Shown here: positions 1-6,961 of the stretch, piece by piece
Layout of the letters: every line of letters begins with the position of its first letter
Numbering within the stretch: position 1 is the first letter of the stretch
Source of the DNA: Actinobacteria bacterium UBA2279
Lineage (GTDB): Bacteria; Actinomycetota; Coriobacteriia; Anaerosomatales; Anaerosomataceae
NCBI GenBank assembly: GCA_002347365.1
Contig: DDWT01000022.1
Coordinates: 1-64,000 of the forward strand
Direction of reading: 5' to 3'
Length of the DNA stretch: 64,000 nt
The notes under the pieces: generated by a model
Databases searched by the model: none
Seen by the model: only the letters and a program-made list of their open reading frames with translations
What the model was told of the DNA's origin: nothing
Translations under genes and position numbers: made by a program

Positions 1-513
1 TGGATCAACCTGGTGACCGACGGCTTCCCGGCCCTCGCACTCGGCGTCGATCCCGCTTCCCCGCGGGTCATGGATCGCAAGCCCCGCGACGCCAAGGAGT
101 CGATCCTGGCCAAGAAGCGTCAGACGCAGGTGCTCTGGCAGGGTGCGTTCATCACCCTCGCCGGGCTGATCATGTACGTGTGGGCGGACTTCTACATGCC
201 GGGCCACAGCGCCGAACGCGCGCAGACGATGCTGTTCACGGCGATGGTGCTCGCACAGCTGGTGCACGCGTTCAGCTTCCGCTCCGAGACCCGCACGATC
301 TTCTCGGCGTACTCACTCAGGAACAAGTGGCTGAACCTGTCGTTGGTAGGCTCGATGGCGCTGCAGCTGTGCGTCATCTACCTGCCGCCGCTCCAGCAGG
401 TCTTCAAGACTCAGGCCCTGTCTCTCAGTGACTGGGGCGCGATCGTCGCGGCTGCGTTGGTGCCCACGATTCTGATCGACATCGTCAAGCGTTGGGGAGC
501 GCAGAGAGGCTAG
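1..513 (+). CDS. P-type cation-transporting ATPase, C-terminal fragment
   Basis: The open frame runs in from the window edge, so only the last 170 or so residues are present. It opens with W-I-N-L-V-T-D-G-F-P-A-L-A-L-G-V-D, the transmembrane-6 signature of the Ca2+/cation P2 ATPases, where the Asn and Asp contribute to the ion site. A cytosolic linker (K-P-R-D-A-K-E) follows, then four hydrophobic helices at roughly residues 42-62, 77-97, 107-125 and 140-158. This matches the Cation_ATPase_C domain. The protein would use ATP to export or sequester Ca2+ or another divalent cation across the cytoplasmic membrane. The catalytic DKTGT and ATP-binding domains lie outside the window. Substrate is inferred from family only. 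Confidence 0.85.
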   Translation, partial: WINLVTDGFPALALGVDPASPRVMDRKPRDAKESILAKKRQTQVLWQGAFITLAGLIMYVWADFYMPGHSAERAQTMLFTAMVLAQLVHAFSFRSETRTIFSAYSLRNKWLNLSLVGSMALQLCVIYLPPLQQVFKTQALSLSDWGAIVAAALVPTILIDIVKRWGAQRG

Positions 514-584
514 CCCACAGAACACTCTGTAAACTGACGTGATACGATGCCGACTATCCTGAGGATTGTGCCGCTGGTCGGCAC

Positions 585-2084
585 ATGCGGCACCGGGGGG
601 CGCCTGTGTTGGGGAATGGCCGACTGAGCATCTGGCCAGCGACGCTGAGGGGACGCTTCAGCGCATCGCTGGCTCTCGCGTCGGTTCTCCTCTTCATCAT
701 CATCTACTCTGCGACCTCGCTCGTGACCGGGATCAGCCTGTGGCCCGGCGGCTCGGACTCGGTGGCCGACATCGTCGTTCCCTTGGTGTTGGGCGGTCTT
801 GCGCTCCTCGCCGGTTTCGGGCTCGGCCTGATGCTCGCCCGTGCGATCCGCATTCCGCTCGAACAGTTCATCGCTTACGTGCAGGAACAGGGTATGGCCG
901 CGATCGAAGGCCGTGCGAGCGATGCACCTGCGATCAAGGACTCCGCGCTGCCACTCGAACTGGGAGAGCTTGGCGAGACGGTGGAGCAGCTCCTCCGGCA
1001 GCTGTCTCTCCGACAGGCCGATCTGCGCGCAGTGACCGAACGCGCACTCGACTCGGAGCAGACGTTCCGAACCGTGGTCAACGCCTCTTCGGAGGTCAAG
1101 CTTCTCACGCGCGACGGAGTCATCGAGGTGGCCAATCCGGCAGCGTCCGCGTTCTTGCGCATGCCGCTCGGTTCGCTACTGGGCCGGCCCCTGGCCGAAG
1201 TGCTTTCTGCATACGCCATCACCACGGATACCGGCGAAGCGCTCAGCGCCGAGATGTTGCTGTCGCGGGTGGAAGACGGAGCGCTGCTCGTGCACTGCCT
1301 CGCAGCGGACGGTGAGGAGCGATGGGCCGAGTGCGGCGTGAACCATCCGGCCGACGACTCGGGACTCTCCTTGCTGACCATTCACGACGTGACCGAGCGT
1401 CAGGTCCTCGAGCAACTGCGGGCCGAAGTGGTGTCAGTGGTCTCCCATGACCTTCGGGCGCCGCTGACGGTCGTGTCCGGTTACCTGGAAATGCTGGCGC
1501 TCGAGATGCCGCAAGACCGGCGCGCCGAGATCATCACCAGAGCGCGTGCGGCAACGACTCGTATGGCCGAGATGCTCGAAGACTTGCTCGACACTGCGCG
1601 TGCCGAGAACGGGCTGCCGACCACACGCCGGGAGCCGATCGCTCTCGGAGACCTTGCGCTGGACGTCGTGTCCTCGCTTCCGATCCATCCGGAGCACGAG
1701 CTGATCGTCGTGCAGCGCCAAGACATACGCGTACTGGGAGACATTGGGCACTTGCGTCAGGCGCTGACCAACCTTCTGATGAACGCGATCCAGCACACGT
1801 CCGCCGGGACGAAGATATCTCTGCAGGTGGACGCCGGGCCGGACCAGGCGCTCGTGATAGTCGAGGACAGCGGAGACGGCGTACCTGAGGAGCACCGCAC
1901 TCGCATATTCGAGCGCTTCACCCGCCTGGATGAATGGGAGTCCGGATCCGGAGCGGGACTGGGACTCTACATCGTCAAGACCATCGCGGAGAGTCACGGC
2001 GGAGCCGTGCACGTCGAAGACGCTGACGGCGGGGGCGCGCGATTCGTGATGACGCTGCCGTTGGCCCAGCCGGGCGCTTCCTAG
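585..2084 (+). CDS. PAS-containing membrane sensor histidine kinase
   Basis: Predicted to be a membrane-bound sensor kinase that autophosphorylates a histidine and passes phosphate to an unidentified response regulator. Two hydrophobic segments (about residues 28-50 and 60-85) flank a very short extracytoplasmic loop. They are followed by a HAMP-like linker, a PAS domain near 170-275, a HisKA domain with H box VVSHDLRAPL near 285, and an HATPase domain with N box (LTNLLMNAIQHT), G1 (EDSGDGVPEEH) and G2 (GAGLGLYIVK). The tiny sensor loop suggests that it senses through the membrane or the PAS pocket. No response-regulator gene lies beside it, so it is an orphan here. The ATG start lacks a clear ribosome site; GTG at 606 behind a G-rich stretch is an alternative. 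Its TAG stop shares CTAG with the convergent ddl. Confidence 0.85.
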   Translation: MRHRGAPVLGNGRLSIWPATLRGRFSASLALASVLLFIIIYSATSLVTGISLWPGGSDSVADIVVPLVLGGLALLAGFGLGLMLARAIRIPLEQFIAYVQEQGMAAIEGRASDAPAIKDSALPLELGELGETVEQLLRQLSLRQADLRAVTERALDSEQTFRTVVNASSEVKLLTRDGVIEVANPAASAFLRMPLGSLLGRPLAEVLSAYAITTDTGEALSAEMLLSRVEDGALLVHCLAADGEERWAECGVNHPADDSGLSLLTIHDVTERQVLEQLRAEVVSVVSHDLRAPLTVVSGYLEMLALEMPQDRRAEIITRARAATTRMAEMLEDLLDTARAENGLPTTRREPIALGDLALDVVSSLPIHPEHELIVVQRQDIRVLGDIGHLRQALTNLLMNAIQHTSAGTKISLQVDAGPDQALVIVEDSGDGVPEEHRTRIFERFTRLDEWESGSGAGLGLYIVKTIAESHGGAVHVEDADGGGARFVMTLPLAQPGAS

Positions 2085-3022
2085 ACTTCCAACGCCAGCT
2101 CGACAAGATGCTCGCACAGCTGCGGGAACTCGATCCCGGCGGCCCGAGCCGCGTCCGGCAGTAGGCTCGTCGAGGTCATCCCGGGTATCGTGTTGACTTC
2201 CAGCAGGTAGACCGTCCCATCCTCGCTCACAATGGTGTCGGCGCGAGATAGTCCCCGACATCCCAGTACCCTGTGTGCCTCCACCGAGACGCGTTGGCAC
2301 TCCTGGGCGATCTGGTCGCTCACTCTCGCCGGAATGATGTGCCGACTCATGCCGGGTACGTATTTGGACTCGTAGTCGTAGAACTCATGCTCCGGCACGA
2401 TCTCCAACGTCGGCAGTGCCACAAGCTCTCGATTGCCGAGCACTCCAACGGTCACTTCGACGCCCGGTATGAAGCGTTCGATCAGAACGTGGGTGTCATA
2501 GGCGAACGCCGCCTCTATGGCCGCCGGTAACTCAGCTGGCTCGTGCACGATCGAGACGCCGATGGCCGACCCTTCGTTTGCCGGTTTCACAACCGACTTC
2601 GGCCCCACCGCACGCACGATGCCCTCCAGATCGTAGGGCTCATCGGCGTGAAGCACGACGTACTCGGGTGTCGGGATCTCGGCAAGCAGGAAGAAGTGCT
2701 TCGACATGACCTTGTCCATCGCCAACGCGCTGGCAAGGACACCCGAACCGACATACGGGATGTCCAGCAGTTCCAGAAGGCCCTGTACCGTTCCGTCCTC
2801 GCCGTAGCGACCGTGCAGACAGATGAACGCCGCATCAAAAGCCCCGTGCTGCAGACTGACGATGAATCCCGGGTCGCCCGTGTCTATCGTCTCAACGGCA
2901 TGACCGAGAGACGACAGTGCCCCGGCCACTTGCTCGCCGGTGTTGAGGGAGACCTCCCGCTCGGCGGAACGGCCACCCATCAGAACCGCGATCTTGCGGC
3001 TCTTGAGAGTACCTGACGTCAC
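2081..3022 (-). CDS. ddl: D-alanine--D-alanine ligase
   Basis: Makes the D-Ala-D-Ala dipeptide of peptidoglycan precursors from two D-alanines and ATP in the cytoplasm. At 313 residues it has normal Ddl length. Visible motifs are the N-terminal MGGRSAEREVSL, the HGRYGEDGTVQGLLE loop (the family's HGxxGEDG element), SGVLASALAMDK, the ATP-grasp lysine region KSVVKPANEGSAIGVS, and the C-terminal metal-binding LLEVNTIPGMTSTSLLP. Asn-Thr-Ile-Pro-Gly-Met-Thr is diagnostic. The GTG start sits behind a GGAGG ribosome site. The gene converges on the sensor kinase with a shared CTAG, so each strand reads TAG. A predicted membrane protein gene lies 25 bp upstream on the same strand and may be co-transcribed. 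Confidence 0.95.
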   Translation of the reverse strand: MTSGTLKSRKIAVLMGGRSAEREVSLNTGEQVAGALSSLGHAVETIDTGDPGFIVSLQHGAFDAAFICLHGRYGEDGTVQGLLELLDIPYVGSGVLASALAMDKVMSKHFFLLAEIPTPEYVVLHADEPYDLEGIVRAVGPKSVVKPANEGSAIGVSIVHEPAELPAAIEAAFAYDTHVLIERFIPGVEVTVGVLGNRELVALPTLEIVPEHEFYDYESKYVPGMSRHIIPARVSDQIAQECQRVSVEAHRVLGCRGLSRADTIVSEDGTVYLLEVNTIPGMTSTSLLPDAARAAGIEFPQLCEHLVELALEV

Positions 3023-3047
3023 AACAACCTCCGATCCACGTGCACCG

Positions 3048-3584
3048 TCAGACCAGGGCGCCCGACGCGAACAGGTCGAGCACGTAGAGTGCGACTATCC
3101 ACAGAACCGCGCCCGTGAACGTGGTAGCGGCACCTTTTACAAGCGCCGAGACGAACAGACCGCGACGCTCGTCCGGTTCACGGCGACTGCGAACCACAAG
3201 CCACACGACGAGCGAGAGCAGCGGACCCGCTCCCGTCATGACTATGCCGGCGTAGATGGCATACAGATACTCCGGAGCCCAGCGGGCGCCGCCATCAAGC
3301 GCTGCGGGGCGAAGGAGGAAGACCGCAGCAACACAGAGGATGACCCACAGGGCGAGGTACACGAGGAAGGGCGCCCCGCTGATCCCACCGGGTGCGTCGA
3401 CCGCGAGCGCCTCGACCACGTCCGGCTCGGGCACCGTGTGCCCGGATGCCACATCGGTCTCTGCGTCAGGAACGTCGGGGGTATCGGGCGGGGTATCGGC
3501 CTCCGGCGGTGCGTCAAGATCGGCAAGCGCGCTTTCGAGCTCCGCGTCTTGCTCGGTGATGTCTTCGTGAATCTCGTCGCTCAC
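3048..3584 (-). CDS. Conserved-type membrane protein with acidic N-terminus
   Basis: Not assigned to a family. The 178-residue product has an acidic, Pro/Asp-rich cytosolic-looking N-terminus (first 70 residues, many D/E/P), then three hydrophobic segments at about 72-93, 106-130 and 147-172, separated by a short Arg-rich loop (VVRSRREPDERR). GTG start with an AGGGAG ribosome site. It lies immediately upstream of ddl on the same strand (25 bp gap), which suggests one transcript, but no functional link is shown. The low-complexity tail could be an interaction or regulatory region. Confidence 0.7.
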   Translation of the reverse strand: MSDEIHEDITEQDAELESALADLDAPPEADTPPDTPDVPDAETDVASGHTVPEPDVVEALAVDAPGGISGAPFLVYLALWVILCVAAVFLLRPAALDGGARWAPEYLYAIYAGIVMTGAGPLLSLVVWLVVRSRREPDERRGLFVSALVKGAATTFTGAVLWIVALYVLDLFASGALV

Positions 3585-3679
3585 AGTGTTTCTCCCTGGT
3601 GTCGTCTTCTCGGGAAAGTCTAGTCGAGGGTACGCAGTGCGTCCAACGTGGACGCGAAGTGGACCGGTTGTGGAGCTTT

Positions 3680-3732
3680 AGTGTGAAACACACTGAAGGC
3701 GCTTGAAATGACGCCTCTCGGCGTACTATTCC
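3680..3732 (+). promoter_or_regulatory. Probable htrA promoter with upstream inverted repeat
   Basis: A TTGAAA -35 element (3703-3708) is separated by 18 bp from a TATTCC -10 element (3727-3732), about 45 bp before the htrA start. Nine bp upstream of the -35 is a perfect inverted repeat, AGTGTG-AAA-CACACT (3680-3694), a plausible regulator site. The elements are seen; their function is inferred. Confidence 0.45.
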
Positions 3733-3777
3733 AATGAGGACTCCCGTCTTTGGACGGTTCGAACTGAGAGGTGACCC

Positions 3778-5016
3778 ATGGAAGAGCACGAGAGCGGTAG
3801 CGCAGAACCCGTAAGTGCGGACGTTGCGTCCGCTGCACCTATCGCCCAGCCCGAGGCGCCGATGGCCCCCCTGCCTGTTGCGCCCGTCGTCGCGAAACCC
3901 CGGCGGGGCATGGCCGGAATCGTGATAGCCAGCACGTTGGTCGCCGTCATTGCGGGCGGCGGTGCCGGCCTCGGCGCGTACTATCTGGCGCCCGGTCTTC
4001 TCGGAACCACAACAGCTTCATCTGAGATCCAGGTGAAAACGAGCACCGATGAAGCTGTTGTTGCGGCGGCGGCGAAGGCACTGCCGAGCGTTGTGAACAT
4101 CGACGTGACTGAAGACGCCGCAGTAACGGATCTGCCGCAGACACACCCCACGGTCCCGATGATGGGCAGTGGGTCGGGCGTCGTGTACAAGACGACCGGC
4201 GACGGCGGCTCCTACATCGTGACCAACGACCACGTTGCCGGAAGTGCGACTCGTATCGTGGTCACGGATGCGCAGGGCGAGCGGCACGATGCCGAGCTGG
4301 TCGGAACCGATCCCGAGTCCGATATCGCAGTCATCCGCGTCGACGTCGAGCTACCGGTCATCTCTCTCGGCAGTTCGGAAGAGGTTCAGGTGGGTCAGAT
4401 GGCGATCGCGATCGGCTCACCATTCGGACTTCAGCACTCGGTGACGGCGGGCGTCATCTCGGCCATACACCGATCGCTCCCCGACTCCATCAGTGACGGC
4501 ACGCGCTACCCGCTCGTAGACGTCATCCAGACCGATGCGTCCATCAACCCCGGCAACTCCGGGGGTGCCCTTGTGGATCGCACCGGCAAGCTCATCGGTA
4601 TTCCAACCGCGATCTACTCGGACAGTGGTGGCGCTGACGGCGTCGGGTTTGCGGTGCCCGTGCGCACAGTCCTGCGCGTGGCCGACCAGTTGATTGCGGG
4701 CGGCAGAGCCGAGCACGCCTTCCTCGGCATCGTCGGTCAAACCGTAGGCGAGCAGTTGGCGCAGGAGAAGGATCTGCCCGTGACGGAGGGTGCACTGGTC
4801 ATCGAGGTCACGCCGGACACAGGAGCGGACAAGGCCGGGCTGAAGCCGGACGACATCATCGTGAAGCTTGATGGAGAGAAGATCCGCTCGATGGACGACC
4901 TGATCCTTGCAGTCAGGCGCAGGTCAGTTGGAGATGAAGTGACCGTCACGTTCTACCGCGACGGCAAGACCAACGAGTTGCCGATGACCCTGGGCGTGAA
5001 ACCCGATACGCTCTAG
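3778..5016 (+). CDS. HtrA/DegP-like serine protease with PDZ domain
   Basis: A membrane-anchored envelope quality-control protease. The order is a cytosolic Pro/Ala-rich N-terminus (1-42), one transmembrane helix (about 44-72), a trypsin-like S1C domain (about 90-300) and a single PDZ domain (about 320-405). The catalytic triad is visible as His152 (NDHVAGSA), Asp182 (ESDIAVIRVD) and Ser261 in GNSGGALVD. The overall plan matches actinobacterial and Gram-positive HtrA/PepD proteins (412 residues). ATG follows GAGAGGTG. It is transcribed alone, with a likely promoter at 3703-3732, and ends in a CTAG shared with the convergent small gene. Role by family: degradation or chaperoning of misfolded exported proteins. 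Confidence 0.92.
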   Translation: MEEHESGSAEPVSADVASAAPIAQPEAPMAPLPVAPVVAKPRRGMAGIVIASTLVAVIAGGGAGLGAYYLAPGLLGTTTASSEIQVKTSTDEAVVAAAAKALPSVVNIDVTEDAAVTDLPQTHPTVPMMGSGSGVVYKTTGDGGSYIVTNDHVAGSATRIVVTDAQGERHDAELVGTDPESDIAVIRVDVELPVISLGSSEEVQVGQMAIAIGSPFGLQHSVTAGVISAIHRSLPDSISDGTRYPLVDVIQTDASINPGNSGGALVDRTGKLIGIPTAIYSDSGGADGVGFAVPVRTVLRVADQLIAGGRAEHAFLGIVGQTVGEQLAQEKDLPVTEGALVIEVTPDTGADKAGLKPDDIIVKLDGEKIRSMDDLILAVRRRSVGDEVTVTFYRDGKTNELPMTLGVKPDTL

Positions 5017-5270
5017 GCCCGGCTGCGGGTGCGCCAGACGAGCAGAATCCCGACCGAAGCCACGAGGACGATCACGAGAGCGATCATCCAGCCAGGAGCC
5101 CCTTCGCTGTCGCTATCAGCGGGGTCTCCTGGCTGACCCGCGGAGACCCGGTCGGCCTCGCTGGCAAGAACCGGCGCATCGGCTGAGGACGTCTGTGCGT
5201 GCGCCAGCGTCACATGAGCACTTGCCACCAGACACGTGAGCGCCAGGACCACGAGTGCCAGTCTGTACAT
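5013..5270 (-). CDS. Small exported single-pass membrane protein
   Basis: An 85-residue product with a typical signal peptide (M-Y-R-L then a hydrophobic core, likely cleavage after A-H-A near residue 26). A short Ser/Asp-rich region follows, then one C-terminal transmembrane helix (about 61-80) ended by R-T-R-S-R. This is a type I topology: a small extracytoplasmic segment tethered to the membrane. ATG at 5270 has AAGGTGAGG upstream; GTG at 5285 is an in-frame alternative. No family recognised. It overlaps the end of htrA by four bases tail to tail. A link to the protease is possible but only positional. Confidence 0.6.
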   Translation of the reverse strand: MYRLALVVLALTCLVASAHVTLAHAQTSSADAPVLASEADRVSAGQPGDPADSDSEGAPGWMIALVIVLVASVGILLVWRTRSRA

Positions 5271-5431
5271 CGTATGCGCCCTCACCTTCGCGTGTGATCT
5301 CGCGTTGACGCTTCTATGGGACTACCTACCCAAGCCGACACGAGGGCATGTCCTTGCGCAGATACAGGGCTCAACCGTAAGGGTAGAATACAACGACTCG
5401 ATCAAGCCCGTTGCTGCCGAAAGGAGACATC

Positions 5432-5929
5432 ATGGTGGAGACCTACCGCTGCAAGGCCTGTGGCTACTACCACGTCGGTCCTGCTCCCGAGAAGTGCCCG
5501 GTCTGCGGAGCGCCGCAGTCCTTCTTCCTCTCGTATGAGGGGCCCGGTGATCTCACCGGCACCAAGACGCTCGATAATCTCAAAGCTGCATTCGCCGGTG
5601 AGTCGCAGGCGAACCGTCGCTACACCCTCTTCAAGCGTATCGCTGAGCTTGAGGGCGCCCAGGCTGCTGTTGCCGCGTTCGAGCGTGCCGCTGCCGAGGA
5701 GACCGCGCATGCCCTCGGTCACATGGCCTACATGGGCGCCTTCGGCGTGACCGCGGACAATCTCAAGGCTGCCTGGGAAGGCGAGAACTACGAGACCGAG
5801 GACATGTACCCGGGATTCGCGGAGACGGCCGAGGCTGAGGGTTATCCTGAGATCGCACAGTACTTCCGTGCGGTGGGCGGGTTCGAGAAGCAGCACCGCG
5901 ACGAATACAAGAAGGCGCTTGAGGATTAG
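5432..5929 (+). CDS. Reverse rubrerythrin (rubredoxin-like domain first)
   Basis: A peroxide-scavenging non-haem diiron protein typical of anaerobes. The N-terminus carries a rubredoxin-like iron site with CKAC (residues 8-11) and CPVC (23-26). This is followed by a ferritin-like four-helix domain with diiron-ligand motifs ESQANRRY and EETAHALGH and a C-terminal EKQHRDEY. In standard rubrerythrin the rubredoxin domain is C-terminal; the swapped order is that of reverse rubrerythrin, which uses NAD(P)H-derived electrons to reduce H2O2 or O2. The start is the ATG preceded by AAGGAG at 5421; an upstream in-frame TTG lacks support. rlmN starts directly after its stop codon, so the two are co-transcribed. 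Confidence 0.9.
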   Translation: MVETYRCKACGYYHVGPAPEKCPVCGAPQSFFLSYEGPGDLTGTKTLDNLKAAFAGESQANRRYTLFKRIAELEGAQAAVAAFERAAAEETAHALGHMAYMGAFGVTADNLKAAWEGENYETEDMYPGFAETAEAEGYPEIAQYFRAVGGFEKQHRDEYKKALED

Positions 5930-6961
5930 TTGACCGATATCCGCGACATCAAGGCACTCAACCGCGACGATCTGACGGCTGCCCTGGGCGACATGGGGCA
6001 GCCGTCGTACCGCGTCGGCCAGATGGTCCGCTGGCTGTACGGAAGAGGAGCGACTTCCTTCCACGAGATGTCAGACCTGTCACTGAGATTGCGTGAAGAA
6101 CTCGCAGCGGCTTTCTCACTCACGACGCCTTCTCTCGTTGACAGGCAAGTCTCCGCCGATGGGACGCGTAAGTACCTGTGGCGCTACACCGACGGGGTCG
6201 CTGTGGAGAGCGTGGGTATCCCCGCCACGGAGAGGCTCACCGTGTGCTTCTCGACCCAGGCCGGTTGCGCGATGGGTTGTAGTTTCTGCGCCACAGGGAT
6301 GGGCGGCCTGGTGCGCAGCCTTTCCGTCGGCGAGATGGTAGACCAGGTGAGGCTCGTCGGAGCGGATTTCGGCGAACGCGTCACCAACGTTGTCGCCATG
6401 GGGCAAGGCGAACCGTTCGCGAATTACGATGCCACACTCGAGGCGCTGCGCCTCATGAACTCGCCCGACGGACTTGGCATCGGAGCCCGTCACATCACGG
6501 TATCCACCTGCGGGCTGGTGCCGGGCATCCAACGCTTCTCGCAGGAACCCGAGCAGTTCACGCTCGCGGTCTCGCTGCACTCTGCCGTGCAGCAGACCAG
6601 GGACCGGCTCATGCCCGGTGTTCGCCGATTCACGCTGCCGGTGCTGCGAAGCACGCTGCAGTCCTACACCGACCTCACCGGCCGTCGCGTCACGCTGGAA
6701 TATGCTCTGGTGAAAGACGTCAACGATAGTGACGGTGAGCTTCAGGCGCTCGTGGACTTCGCGCGCGGCCTGCTCGCTCACGTGAACCTTATCCCGGTCA
6801 ATCCGGTAGCCGGTACCGGCACCGGACGCCCCGATGACAGGCGCGTACGGGACTTCATGGGTGTTCTGAGTGCCGTCGGCGTGGAGGCGTCTGTTCGCAC
6901 CGAGCGCGGTCTGGATATCGATGCCGCCTGCGGTCAGCTTAGCCAGCGACACGCGGAGTGA
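5930..6961 (+). CDS. rlmN: 23S rRNA/tRNA adenine-2 methyltransferase RlmN
   Basis: A radical-SAM enzyme that methylates C2 of A2503 in 23S rRNA, and A37 in some tRNAs, which supports decoding accuracy. The 343-residue protein has the radical-SAM cluster CAMGCSFCATG (about residues 112-122), the MGQGEPFANYD region, the STCGLVPGI segment, SLHSAVQQTRDRLMPG and the substrate cysteine region near the C-terminus (DIDAACGQL). Length and motifs are those of RlmN rather than Cfr. The only good start is TTG placed directly after the TAG of the rubrerythrin gene, with GAGG inside that gene's end as ribosome site. This implies translational coupling. Its end overlaps the convergent addA-like gene by 23 bp. 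Confidence 0.94.
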   Translation: MTDIRDIKALNRDDLTAALGDMGQPSYRVGQMVRWLYGRGATSFHEMSDLSLRLREELAAAFSLTTPSLVDRQVSADGTRKYLWRYTDGVAVESVGIPATERLTVCFSTQAGCAMGCSFCATGMGGLVRSLSVGEMVDQVRLVGADFGERVTNVVAMGQGEPFANYDATLEALRLMNSPDGLGIGARHITVSTCGLVPGIQRFSQEPEQFTLAVSLHSAVQQTRDRLMPGVRRFTLPVLRSTLQSYTDLTGRRVTLEYALVKDVNDSDGELQALVDFARGLLAHVNLIPVNPVAGTGTGRPDDRRVRDFMGVLSAVGVEASVRTERGLDIDAACGQLSQRHAE

